This document shows positions 33,959-42,800 of a DNA stretch of 64,000 nucleotides, one piece after another. Position numbers and translations under genes: made by a program. Origin of the DNA: Arthrobacter sp. Alg241-R88 (GTDB lineage Bacteria; Actinomycetota; Actinomycetes; Actinomycetales; Micrococcaceae); contig NZ_UNRG01000014.1 in the NCBI RefSeq assembly GCF_900537115.1, positions 1 through 64,000 on the forward strand, in the 5' to 3' direction. The first letter of the stretch is position 1, and every line of letters starts with the position of its first letter. The notes beneath the pieces are model-generated. The model ran no database searches and was not told where the DNA came from. It saw only the letters and a list, made by a program, of their open reading frames with translations.

Positions 33959-36211
33959 CTACGCCGTCCCGCCCGCCAGCGCCTTCCAGAGGAAGTGCTG
34001 GCTTCGGGCCTGCAGCGCTGCCGCCTGCCGGTTGTCGGACGCTCCGGCGTGTCCGCCCTCAAGGGCCTCGTGGAACCAGACATTCGGGATGCCCATGGCC
34101 AGCATGCGGGCAGCCATCTTGCGGGCCTGCACCGGTCCCACGCGGTCGTCGGAGGTGGCCGTCCAAATGAACGTCTCCGGGTAATCAACCCCATCCTTGA
34201 GCAGGTGGTACGGCGAAAACGTCCTGATGTACTCCCACTGCTCCGGCACATCCGGGTCACCGTATTCGGCGATCCACGAATGGCCGGCGGACAGCTTGGT
34301 GTAACGGCGCATATCAAGCAGCGGCACGCCGCAGGAGATTGCCCCGAACAGCTCGGGGTACTGCGTGAGCATGTTTCCCACCAGGAGTCCGCCATTGGAC
34401 CCGCCCACACAGCCCAGCCGCTCCGGCGAGGTGACACCGCGGGAGATCAGGTGCCGGGCCACGGCCGCGAAGTCCTGGTAAGCCTTGTGCCGGTTCTCCT
34501 GCAGGGCTGCCCTGTGCCACCCCGGACCGTATTCGCCGCCGCCGCGGATGTTGGCCACCACGTACACACCGCCCCTGGAGTGGGATGCTTCCCCATTGGT
34601 GCCGGCGGTAGTGGAAGTCCGGCGTTCCAGCCAGGCCCTGCCCACAGTGCCGCTGTAGGCCGGAGTGCGGGAAACCTCAAAACCGCCATAGCCCGAGAGC
34701 TGGGTGGGGTTCTGCCCGTCCAGCGGGAGGTCCCGGGAGGCGACCTGGAAGTAGGGAACCCGGGTTCCGTCGTCGGAAACGGCGAAGTGCTGCTGCACTT
34801 CATAGTTTTCGTCGGCAAAGAACGACGGCGAGGCCTTGACTGTCTCGTGCCGGCTCACCACCCCGGGCGTCCCCGCTACGGCACGCTCCAACGTGCCCCG
34901 CATCAGCGTGCTGGGGGTGGTGAAGCCCGTGGCGACGAGCCAGAAGTCGTCACCCGCGCCGCCGTCGGCTTCGTCCTCATCGTCCACCGCGTAGGCGTTG
35001 ACGTCGTGCAGCGGCGGGCAGGCATCCAGGAGGGTAGACTCCCAGGCTCCGTTGGCGTCACCCGTTGGCCGCGACGGGTCGAGAACACGGATCTCGGAGG
35101 AAACGTCCTTCAGCAGGTTGAGCAGCAGGAAGTTCCGGGTCCAGCTCCAGGACTGCAGCGAGGTGTAGGCGTCCGGAGTGAACAGCACTGCCACGTCGCG
35201 CACACCGGCCAGGTAGTCCTCAAACCGGGCGGCCAGGAGCGATCCCGCCGGATAGGTTGACCCGTTCAGCACCCAATCCTGCTGGGGACGGAACAGCAGC
35301 CATTCCCGGTGCGCGCTGACGTTGACGTCGGTGGGGACGTCGATGAACGTCCAGGAACCGTCGCGCAGTACGGAATTGCTCCTGTTGTAGAAGTCGATGT
35401 AGTCAACCGCGAAGGTCCTCTCGAACCCCGGTGTGGAGTCGTGGGCCACCACTGCCATCATGTGGTTCTCCGGCACCTCGAACAGGCGGGGCGCTTCGGC
35501 CAGCGAGGCGCCGCGCTTAAGGGTGACGGCAGTCCGGGCATAGGACGAAGCCGTCCTCGGAAGCCCCTCTGCGGTGGAGGCCACCAGCAGCGTGTCCGCA
35601 TCCAGCCACGACACGTTCCCCTTCGCCGTCGGCAGGTCAAAGCCGCCCCGCGCGGGGTCCACGAACGTCCGGGATTCCACATCGAACTCCCGGTAGCGGT
35701 TGGCGTCGCCGCCGTCAGGTGAAAGCGCCAGCAGCGCCAGACGGTAAGGCGCACCTGGCGCAGGGCGGAGGAAGGTTGCCCCGTGGAAGACCCATTCTTC
35801 GCCCTCTGCGGCGGACAGGGCGTCGACGTCCAGCAGGACATCCCAGACCGGGGTATCAGTGCAGTAGCTCTCCCACGAAGTGCGGCGCCACAGGCCCTTG
35901 GGGTTCTGCTGGTCCTTCCAGAAGTTGTAATACCAGTCACCGCGCTTGCCCACCATGGCGATCCTGTCCGTGGAGTCCAGCACCTCAAGGATCTTGCCCT
36001 CGAGTTCCACGTAGTCGGCGTCCTCCAGCAGGTCCTCCGTGCGTGAATTCTGTTCCTTCACCCAGGCCAGTTGCTGCTCGCCGTAAATCTCCTCGAGCCA
36101 GGCATTCTCGTCAATGGGCTCGGGCGCGATGCCCGAGGGCGCGATGCCCGAGGGCGCGGTGCCGGTGGTATCGCCGGAGGCGGGCGCTGGATCAGCTGCA
36201 GTGGTGGTCAT
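33959..36211 (-). CDS. prolyl oligopeptidase family serine peptidase (S9A)
   Basis: A 750-residue cytosolic S9 peptidase. The first ~450 residues are the seven-bladed propeller that gates the site. The C-terminal hydrolase carries the nucleophile in CVGGSNGGLLVG (about residue 602), Asp in SDDRVGP (about 685) and His in EGGHAG (about 718). It cleaves after proline in short peptides. I chose the ATG at 36211 (MTTTAADP). The N-terminus holds an in-frame slippage repeat GIAPSGIAPSG encoded by three copies of GATGCCCGAGGGCGC-like DNA. No signal peptide. Confidence 0.9.
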   Translation of the reverse strand: MTTTAADPAPASGDTTGTAPSGIAPSGIAPEPIDENAWLEEIYGEQQLAWVKEQNSRTEDLLEDADYVELEGKILEVLDSTDRIAMVGKRGDWYYNFWKDQQNPKGLWRRTSWESYCTDTPVWDVLLDVDALSAAEGEEWVFHGATFLRPAPGAPYRLALLALSPDGGDANRYREFDVESRTFVDPARGGFDLPTAKGNVSWLDADTLLVASTAEGLPRTASSYARTAVTLKRGASLAEAPRLFEVPENHMMAVVAHDSTPGFERTFAVDYIDFYNRSNSVLRDGSWTFIDVPTDVNVSAHREWLLFRPQQDWVLNGSTYPAGSLLAARFEDYLAGVRDVAVLFTPDAYTSLQSWSWTRNFLLLNLLKDVSSEIRVLDPSRPTGDANGAWESTLLDACPPLHDVNAYAVDDEDEADGGAGDDFWLVATGFTTPSTLMRGTLERAVAGTPGVVSRHETVKASPSFFADENYEVQQHFAVSDDGTRVPYFQVASRDLPLDGQNPTQLSGYGGFEVSRTPAYSGTVGRAWLERRTSTTAGTNGEASHSRGGVYVVANIRGGGEYGPGWHRAALQENRHKAYQDFAAVARHLISRGVTSPERLGCVGGSNGGLLVGNMLTQYPELFGAISCGVPLLDMRRYTKLSAGHSWIAEYGDPDVPEQWEYIRTFSPYHLLKDGVDYPETFIWTATSDDRVGPVQARKMAARMLAMGIPNVWFHEALEGGHAGASDNRQAAALQARSQHFLWKALAGGTA

Positions 36212-36295
36212 GCGCCCCATCCAAACAACATCCGCGGACGGCTGGCAAGTCAAGTGTTCAGCGCGGACTTTGTTTCAGCCCGTACTCTGGATGCC

Positions 36296-38236
36296 GTGGA
36301 AAAAACGCAGAGCATCCGGACCGCCATTGTTGGGGCGGGTCCCCGCGGCACCAGTGTCCTGGAACGCCTGCTTGCCCGCACCGCCGCGTTGACCGCGGCC
36401 GGCCCTGGCCCGGTGCGGCTCCACATCGACGTCATTGATCCCTATCCGGCAGGTCCGGGCCACGTGTGGCAGCCAGGGCAGTCGCGGCTGTTCCTGATGA
36501 ACACGCAGTCCTTCTATCCCACCCTGATCCCGGAGGACCCCGCCCTGGCGCCGCCGGTCGCCGGCACCACCTTCGACCGGTGGCGGGCCCGGCAGCAGAA
36601 GGACCCTGCCCCGTCCCTGAGCGAAGAAGAACTGGCGGAACTTGCGGTCCTGACCGCCAGCGATTTCCCCAGCCGTGCACTCTACGGCCGGTACCTCCGC
36701 AGCACGGTGGAGGAGCTGATGCGGAATTTACCCGACGGCGTCACCATCGACTTCCACGAAACGTCCGCCCTGTCGGTGCGCCCCTCAGGTGACGGAACGT
36801 TCGACGTCGGCCTGGCCACCGGGGCAACGATCCGCACCGGATCCGTAGTGCTGGCGCTCGGCCACATCCCGTCCCGGCTGAATCCTGAACAGCGTGAGCT
36901 GCAGTCTTCGGCCGAGCAGTTGGGCCTTCGGTATTTTCCTCCTGCGGTGCCGGCGGACGTGGACTGGTCCCTGATTCCGTCCGGGGAACCTGTGCTGGTC
37001 CGCGGTATGGGACTGAACTTCTTCGACACCATGGGCCAGCTGACCGAGGGCCGCGGCGGGAAGTTCATCAGCAACGGGACGGTGCTCCGTTACGAGCCCT
37101 CAGGCCAGGAACCGCGCATCATTGCTGCCTCCCGGCGGGGAACGCCGTATCGGGCCAAAGCCGCGCTGAACGGCTACTACCCGGCATCCGTGACCCTGCG
37201 CTACTTCACCGAGGCTGCGCTGGAACGCTTCAAGAAGGCGGGTATCCGCCCTGCATTCGACCATGATCTCTGGCCCCTCCTGCACCGCGATGCGCTCTGG
37301 GCCTACTACTCCACCCTGGTGCGCTCGCAGCCCAATGCCGTGCCTGATTCGCCCGCCTTCCTCGAGGCATTGGACGAGGCACTCCACCCGCACGCACACA
37401 GTGCCGCGAACTGGGAGGACAGCGTAGAGAGCGTCCTCGCTGTCCACGTTGGGCCCCGGCACCGGCTGGATCTTCCGGGGCTCGCTGCGCCGCTGGCGGG
37501 CCGGTCCTTCGGGTCGCGGGCCGAGCTCGACGCCGCTATCGTGGAGTACCTGCTGGACGATGCGCGCCGCTCCGCCCTGGGCGAGGATGACCCGGTGAAG
37601 ATGGCCATCGGTGCCCTCCACCATGGCCGCGCGGTGCTGAAGACAGCTGTAGCCGACGGCGGCATCACCGATGAATCCTGGGTCGCGGGACTGCGTGGCT
37701 GGTTCGAGTCGTTTGTGGAAGGACTGGCCAGCGGGCCTCCTGCGCTGCGCTCCGAACAGCTCGCGGCGCTGGCGAGGGCAGGAGTGGTCAGTTTCGTGGG
37801 GCCGGACCCCAAGTTCGGGGTGGACCGCAGGAACGGTGTCTTCACTGCCTTCTCGCCATGGGTGGACGATGAACCGGTGGCAGCACGGACCATGGTGGAG
37901 GCGCTGGCTCCCGGCAACAGAGTCTCCGCCAACGATTCGCCGGTATTGGAGCAGCTGCTGGCCGACGGCCTGGTGCGGCCACGCCTCATGATGTCGGTGG
38001 AGGGTGCCCCTGTGCAGTCCACCGGCCTGGATGTTGAGCCGCACCCTTACCGCCCGCTGGCAGCGAACGGTTCCGTGACGGAAGGCCTCTACGTGCTGGG
38101 ACTGCAGCTCTCCTCCACCCAGTGGGGCACCGCCATTGCGGCCGAAGCCGTCCAGTCCGGCGGACCGAACTACCGCAGCGGCCAGCGCACGCTACGCGAC
38201 GCCGACGAGATCGCCGGCGCCATCCTCGGGCTCTAG
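36296..38236 (+). CDS. FAD/NAD(P)-binding protein (NAD_binding_9 type)
   Basis: A 646-residue protein starting with a dinucleotide fold, RTAIVGAGPRGTSVLERLL, followed by IDVIDPYPAGPGHVWQPGQ and FLMNTQSFYPT, characteristic of the PF13454 FAD-NAD(P)-binding family. A second nucleotide motif ASVVLALGHIP-like is SVVLALGHIPSRL and a C-terminal LYVLGLQLSSTQWGTAIAAE. These resemble flavin monooxygenase-like hydroxylases but the substrate is not known. I chose the GTG at 36296 because it begins just before the first strand; no Met is available nearby. It is divergent from the oligopeptidase, 84 bases apart. Confidence 0.8.
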   Translation: MEKTQSIRTAIVGAGPRGTSVLERLLARTAALTAAGPGPVRLHIDVIDPYPAGPGHVWQPGQSRLFLMNTQSFYPTLIPEDPALAPPVAGTTFDRWRARQQKDPAPSLSEEELAELAVLTASDFPSRALYGRYLRSTVEELMRNLPDGVTIDFHETSALSVRPSGDGTFDVGLATGATIRTGSVVLALGHIPSRLNPEQRELQSSAEQLGLRYFPPAVPADVDWSLIPSGEPVLVRGMGLNFFDTMGQLTEGRGGKFISNGTVLRYEPSGQEPRIIAASRRGTPYRAKAALNGYYPASVTLRYFTEAALERFKKAGIRPAFDHDLWPLLHRDALWAYYSTLVRSQPNAVPDSPAFLEALDEALHPHAHSAANWEDSVESVLAVHVGPRHRLDLPGLAAPLAGRSFGSRAELDAAIVEYLLDDARRSALGEDDPVKMAIGALHHGRAVLKTAVADGGITDESWVAGLRGWFESFVEGLASGPPALRSEQLAALARAGVVSFVGPDPKFGVDRRNGVFTAFSPWVDDEPVAARTMVEALAPGNRVSANDSPVLEQLLADGLVRPRLMMSVEGAPVQSTGLDVEPHPYRPLAANGSVTEGLYVLGLQLSSTQWGTAIAAEAVQSGGPNYRSGQRTLRDADEIAGAILGL

Positions 38237-38237
38237 C

Positions 38238-38324
38238 AAACCCCAACGCTCTCTCAGTTGATGCGCCTTAAACCCCAACGCTCTCTCACTCGATGTGCCT
38301 TAAACCCCAACGCTCTCTCACCCA
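38238..38324. repeat. 32-bp tandem repeat, left half of a palindromic array
   Basis: AAACCCCAACGCTCTCTCA occurs at 38238, 38270 and 38302, exactly 32 bases apart, with similar 13-base fillers (GTTGATGCGCCTT, CTCGATGTGCCTT). It lies immediately after the FAD-protein stop. The same core appears inverted at 39775-39823 beyond the IS, also with a 32-base period. Confidence 0.9.
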
Positions 38325-38326
38325 GT
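38323..38326. repeat. IS target-site duplication (left copy)
   Basis: CAGT directly outside the left terminal repeat, matched by CAGT at 39766-39769 on the right. A 4-base duplication fits the IS3 family (3-5 bases). Confidence 0.8.
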
Positions 38327-38365
38327 TGAACTGGTCCCCGATGGTTGGACTGGCTAAATGGGATT

Positions 38366-39220
38366 CTAGGCCGCGAGGGTCTGGGCCCGGTATTGCACCG
38401 GGCTCATACCCTTGAGTTTGGTTGAGATTCTTTCGTTGTTGTACCAGTGGATGTACTCGTTCAGGGCTGTTGCCAGGGCATCGGTGCTAAGGAATCGGAC
38501 GTGGTGGAAGAGCTCTTCCTTGAGATGTCCGAAGAAGTTCTCCATGACTGCGTTGTCATAGCAGTTGCCCTTGCGGGACATCGACTGGGCGGCGCCGGCA
38601 TCGTTGAGAAGGATCCGCCATGAGGCGTGTTGGTATTGGACGCCTTGGTCCGAATGCACCAGGGGCCGCTGCCCCGGCTCAAGACAGGCGAGGGCACCGC
38701 GGAGCGAACTGTTGGTCAGCTCCAGGTTCGGCGAGCTGCCAACGGAATAGGAGATGATCTGCCGGTTGAAGAGGTCCATGACCGGGGAGAGATAGAGCTT
38801 CCGGTCCCCGACGCGGAACTCCGTCACGTCCGTCACCCACTTCTGGTTCGGCGCATCAGCATCAAACTTCCGGTTCAGCAGGTTCGGGGCAATAGCGCCC
38901 TGCTCGCCTTGGTAAGAGTTATAGCGCTTCCTTCGCCGGACCCTGCAGAACAGCTGAAGTGAGCGCATCAGTTTCAGCACGGTCTTCTTCGCAACCGCCC
39001 ACCCTTGCCGGGTTAGCTCGCTGTGGATCCGGCGGTGGCCGTAGCGGCCATGGTTTGTCGTGAAGATCTCAGTGACCGCGGCCTTGAATGCTTCCTTCGG
39101 ATCTGGAGACCGGAGCCGGGCCTGTTGGTAAGAGAACGTGGAGCGAGCCAGACCCGAGACCAGCAGCAGGACCGGGAGGGGGAAGTCAGCCTTGAGGGCA
39201 ATGAGGGCTTGAACCTTCAC
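38366..39220 (-). CDS. IS3-family transposase OrfB (DDE integrase)
   Basis: A 284-residue catalytic subunit. An HTH_21-type segment FTTNHGRYGHRRIHSELT precedes the rve integrase core: first Asp in WVTDVTEF, second Asp in VHSDQGVQYQ, and Glu in NAVMENFFGHLKEEL, completing DDE. The C-terminus ISTKLKGMSPVQYR is the family end. The GTG at 39220 overlaps the OrfA stop (GTGA). Production as an OrfAB fusion through -1 frameshifting at 39256-39250 is also possible, because the -1 frame is open from there into OrfB. Confidence 0.95.
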   Translation of the reverse strand: MKVQALIALKADFPLPVLLLVSGLARSTFSYQQARLRSPDPKEAFKAAVTEIFTTNHGRYGHRRIHSELTRQGWAVAKKTVLKLMRSLQLFCRVRRRKRYNSYQGEQGAIAPNLLNRKFDADAPNQKWVTDVTEFRVGDRKLYLSPVMDLFNRQIISYSVGSSPNLELTNSSLRGALACLEPGQRPLVHSDQGVQYQHASWRILLNDAGAAQSMSRKGNCYDNAVMENFFGHLKEELFHHVRFLSTDALATALNEYIHWYNNERISTKLKGMSPVQYRAQTLAA

Positions 39221-39705
39221 TGTCGTTCCTGAGCCCTCAAGGCCCGCAATTTTCCCAGATACGCCACCTCCGCGCGCAGCCGTTCGTTCTCCCGGCGCAA
39301 CCGTTCCAGTTCGGTTAATTCGGCCCGTGGAAGTGGAGCTGAGGACTTCGCCGGCCTGCCTTTGGCCTTGGGACGCAATGCCTCCGGACCATCACGGCGA
39401 TACGCCCGGACCCACTTTTGCAGCAACTGGCGCGAGGACAAGCCAGCCTCTACAGCCAGGTCCGGGCCGGTCTCGCCCGCGAGGAACCGTTCCACTAAGG
39501 CCAGCTTGAACTCGAACGAGTACGACTTTGCCGGTTTGCTCACCAGCACTCCTTGCCCATGAATCCTCCACCGCCCATACAGTGCCCTTACCGGCACACG
39601 AGGCGCATCAAGCAGCCGGGACGCTGCCCGATACCCGATGCCCTTCTCAAACCACGCTACCGCCGCCTCGCGCTGGACCTCAGATAACGAACTACGTGCA
39701 CGCAT
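39217..39705 (-). CDS. IS3-family transposase OrfA
   Basis: A 162-residue DNA-binding subunit with two helix-turn-helix regions, AAVAWFEKGIGYRAASRLLD and FKLALVERFLAGETGPDLAV, the second leading to LSSRQLLQKWVRAYRRDG. The C-terminal leucine zipper ELERLRRENERLRAEVAYL is used for dimerisation and for contact with OrfB. The two-HTH arrangement is typical of the IS150 group. Its stop overlaps the OrfB start. Confidence 0.94.
   Translation of the reverse strand: MRARSSLSEVQREAAVAWFEKGIGYRAASRLLDAPRVPVRALYGRWRIHGQGVLVSKPAKSYSFEFKLALVERFLAGETGPDLAVEAGLSSRQLLQKWVRAYRRDGPEALRPKAKGRPAKSSAPLPRAELTELERLRRENERLRAEVAYLGKLRALRAQERQ
39250..39256 (-). other. candidate -1 frameshift heptamer G GGA AAA
   Basis: On the minus strand the OrfA codons CTG GGA AAA give the slippery pattern X XXY YYZ, 30 bases before the OrfA stop. 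Slipping by -1 yields GGG AAA ATT GCG and stays open into OrfB without a stop. IS3 elements normally make the active OrfAB transposase this way. G-GGA-AAA is a weaker site than the A-rich ones, so use is inferred. Confidence 0.55.
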
Positions 39706-39765
39706 AAAACTGCTCCCCGGAAGTCGGAACTGAAATTCTCAGTCCAACTTCCGGGGAGCAGTTCA

Positions 39766-39823
39766 CAGTTCACTTGGGAGAGAGAGCGTTAGCGGAATAC
39801 GCGCATTAAGTGAGAGAGCGTTG
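39766..39823. repeat. right half of the palindromic array (inverted 32-bp units)
   Basis: After the second CAGT copy, TGGGAGAGAGAGCGTT (39775-39790) is the inverse partner of AACGCTCTCTCACCCA at 38309-38324 (15 of 16). A second inverted core TGAGAGAGCGTTG follows at 39811-39823, 32 bases on. Before IS insertion the two halves formed one hairpin between the convergent FAD-protein and nuclease genes. Confidence 0.85.
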
Positions 39824-39847
39824 ACGGCGGCTGCCGAAACCGGTCCC

Positions 39848-42800
39848 TTAGCCCCGGAGGCACACCTGGTACTGGAGCCAGGCTGCAGCGTAGCGGATCC
39901 AGTCCAGGACGTCGTACCACTTGGTCGGCTTCGTCGGCGGGGTACACACCGGCTCAACCGGAACGCTTGCCACCGTCACCTCAACGGTGACTGCGGTGCC
40001 GGATTCAGCTGCGGTGAGGACAAGGGTTCCTGTGCCGGCAGCGGCGCCCGAGGGAACGGGCAGGCTCACGTTCGCTGCGCCTGCTTCCACAGGCACGGAT
40101 CCGAGCTGGGTCACCGTGCCGGCAGAGTCGGTGAATACGGCTGACAGGGTCTTGTTGACCGGGCTGCCGAGCGACGTCAGGTCCAGCTTGGACACTGCCA
40201 GCGTGATGGCCTCACCCGGCTTGACCTCGCCGGCGGTGGTGTTGGTGACGGCCACAGAGCGGCGGGCAAAGTCAGGCGAAACGGGGCTGCTCTCCTGCAG
40301 GTATCCGATCCAGGCGTCCCGGTCCACCAGGCCTGAGTCCTTGGTGTTGGACCCTTCAGTGAAAATCCGGAAGTTGTCGCCCCCGGTAGCCAGGAAGCTG
40401 AACGTACCCACCCGGTAGGACTTGGCCGGATCGAGCGCGGCCCCGTTCACCCGGACGGAGGTGATGCGGTCCCCGGCGGGCCGGGCTGCATCATAGGTGT
40501 AGTTCACGTTCTTGGACAGGCCGAGCTGGATGTAAGCCCGGCTGGGTACCGTGCCGTCCGGGTTGGTCTGCCACTGCTGCTCCAGCAGCGTCTTGAACTG
40601 GGCGCCGGTCAGGGACGTGGTCCACAGGTTGTTCACGAACGGCAGCACAGCGTTCGCCTCGGCATACGTGATAGTTCCGTCCGGGGCGTAGTAGAGCTCG
40701 TTCCGGAGTCCGCCGGCATTGACCACACCGATTTCGGCGCCGCCCAGTTCCGCCGGCTGCAGCGAATCCAGCAGGGAATCGGCCACCAGGTTGCCCAGTG
40801 TTGACTCGCTGCCGCGGTCATCACGTTTGGCAACACCCGCGGCGTCAGTGGTGAAGGCCGTCGTGATGTCCGCCGTGACAGCGCCAACCGGCTGGTTGCC
40901 CACGACGGCGGCATCCGCGAGTGCCTTCTTGACGATGGCGTCGACGGAGGCAACCCGCGGGAAGGCGGCGATCAGGTCAGCGGCGGGATCGGTGGTCCGC
41001 TTGACGTTGCCGGCCTTGTACGCCGTCACCTCCTTGGTGGCGGTGTCGACGGTGAGCTGGATCTGCCCCACATTCTCGCCGTAGTTGCCCGTCTGGACGA
41101 TCGGGCGGGTCTTGCCTTCATCGCCCGGGACCGGGGCCTCCCAGGAGTACTCCTTGTGGGTGTGCCCGGTAAAGATCGCGTCGACGTCTGAAGAGGTCTG
41201 GGTGACCAGCTTCGCGAAGGGTCCGCCGGCGGCCACTTCCTCCTCCAAGGTGGCGCCTTCCACAGTTCCCGAACCCGCGCCGTCGTGGTTTTCCACGATG
41301 ATGACGTCGGCAAGCTTCTCCGACGTGATGCGTGCCGCTGCCCGGTTGATGGCGTCCACCGGGTCGCCGAACTCAAGGTCGGCGATGCCGGCGGGGGTCA
41401 CCAGGGAGGGAACCTCCTGGGTGACGGTGCCGATGACGGCCACCTTGATCCCGTTCATGTCCAGGACGGTGAACTCGGGGAGGACCGGTTCGGTGGTGCC
41501 CTTCTTGTAGACGTTGGCTCCCAGGTAGGGGAACTTCGCGTTGGCACCGCCGGCGACGACGCGGTCCCGCAGGTCCGCCCAGCCGCCGTCGAACTCATGG
41601 TTGCCCACGGCGGATGCCTGCAGCTCCAGGGCGTTCAGCACGTCGACAGTGGGCTGGTCTTTGGCGACGGCTGACGCAAACAGCGACGCCCCGATGTTGT
41701 CGCCGGCCGAGAGGAAAGCGGTGGCGCCGGGGGCGGCTGCGGCCCGGAGCTTCTCGATGGTGCCGGCAAACTGGACCGTGTTGGTGTCGATCCTGCCGTG
41801 GAAGTCATTGATGCCCAGGAAATTCAGGTCAACGGTGGCCGGTGCGGACGCCAGGTTCATGCCCACAATCACAGGGTCGTGGTCGCTGGCGCGGTACTGG
41901 TCCGGCGCGTAGTAGTCGGTGACATTGTTGTTGTAGCGGCTGTACTCCAGGGCTACGGATTCCACCGAGTTGATGTTCCAGATGTCGGCTCCGGTGACCG
42001 TGGCGTCTGCTGCCGGGGAAGCCAAAATGTGGTCCAGGGAGCCGACCATTCCGCCGAACAGGTAGGAGTGCTTGGCCGTGCCGTCGGCGTTGCGTGCCTT
42101 GTCGTCCTGGTTGACGTAACCCTCGGCCGTGAAGACGTTGATGGGGTCTTCCTTGGCGTACGCGTTGAAGTCGCCGATAAGGAAGACCTTGTCCGTGCCC
42201 TTGGACTGCTGCAGGGACTTAGTGAACCCCAGAAGGGACTTAGCCTGTGCTGTACGCGCCAGGTTGGACGCACCTTGTCCCTTGTCCGTGTCCTCCGGAG
42301 TGGCAGCGGAGCCCTTGGACTTGAAGTGGTTGGCGACGGCGATGAACTCTGTCCCGGCGCCGCCGCCCACTGGCTTGAAGACCTGGGCAAGCGGCTTGCG
42401 TGCGGTGGCGAATGCCACGGTGTCGTTGTGGATGATGGACTCACCCACAGGTTCTGCAACGGCCTTTTTGTAGATGAAGGCGGTGCGGATCATGTCCTCG
42501 TCGCTGAGCGGCGGCGCGTTGGCAGGCGAACGGACGTAGTCCCAGATACCCGGGGTCTGGACGTTCAGCGCATCCACCAGCTTGGCCAGGGCGTCATCCC
42601 GGTTCTTGCCGAACTGTGCGGAATTTTCGATCTCCATCAGCGTGACAACATCCGCGCCGGCCTTGGTGATGGCCGCGGCGATCTTGTCCTGCTGCCGTTC
42701 AAAGTTCTCAGCGTTGGCGGCGCCGCGGGCATCACAGCCGCCGCGGACAGTGATGGGGTTGCCGGCCCGGTCCTCGTAGAACGTGCAACCCGCCAAGGTG

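Larger units (their letters stand above)
38327..39765 (-). mobile_element. complete IS3-family element, IS150 group, 1439 bp
   Basis: Terminal inverted repeats of about 26 bases start TGAACTG-TCCCCG and end GTTGGACTG, matching at 22 of 26 positions. Two overlapping genes (orfA, orfB with DDE integrase) are carried on the minus strand. Flanked by a CAGT duplication. The element sits in the 7-base loop of an older palindrome formed by the 32-bp repeats. It looks intact and so probably active or recent. Confidence 0.95.

Noticed and set aside
38238..38324. Short CRISPR array suggested by the 32-bp period
   Set aside because: Both the conserved core and the filler are nearly identical between units, there are only three, the inverse half lies across the IS, and no cas genes are present.
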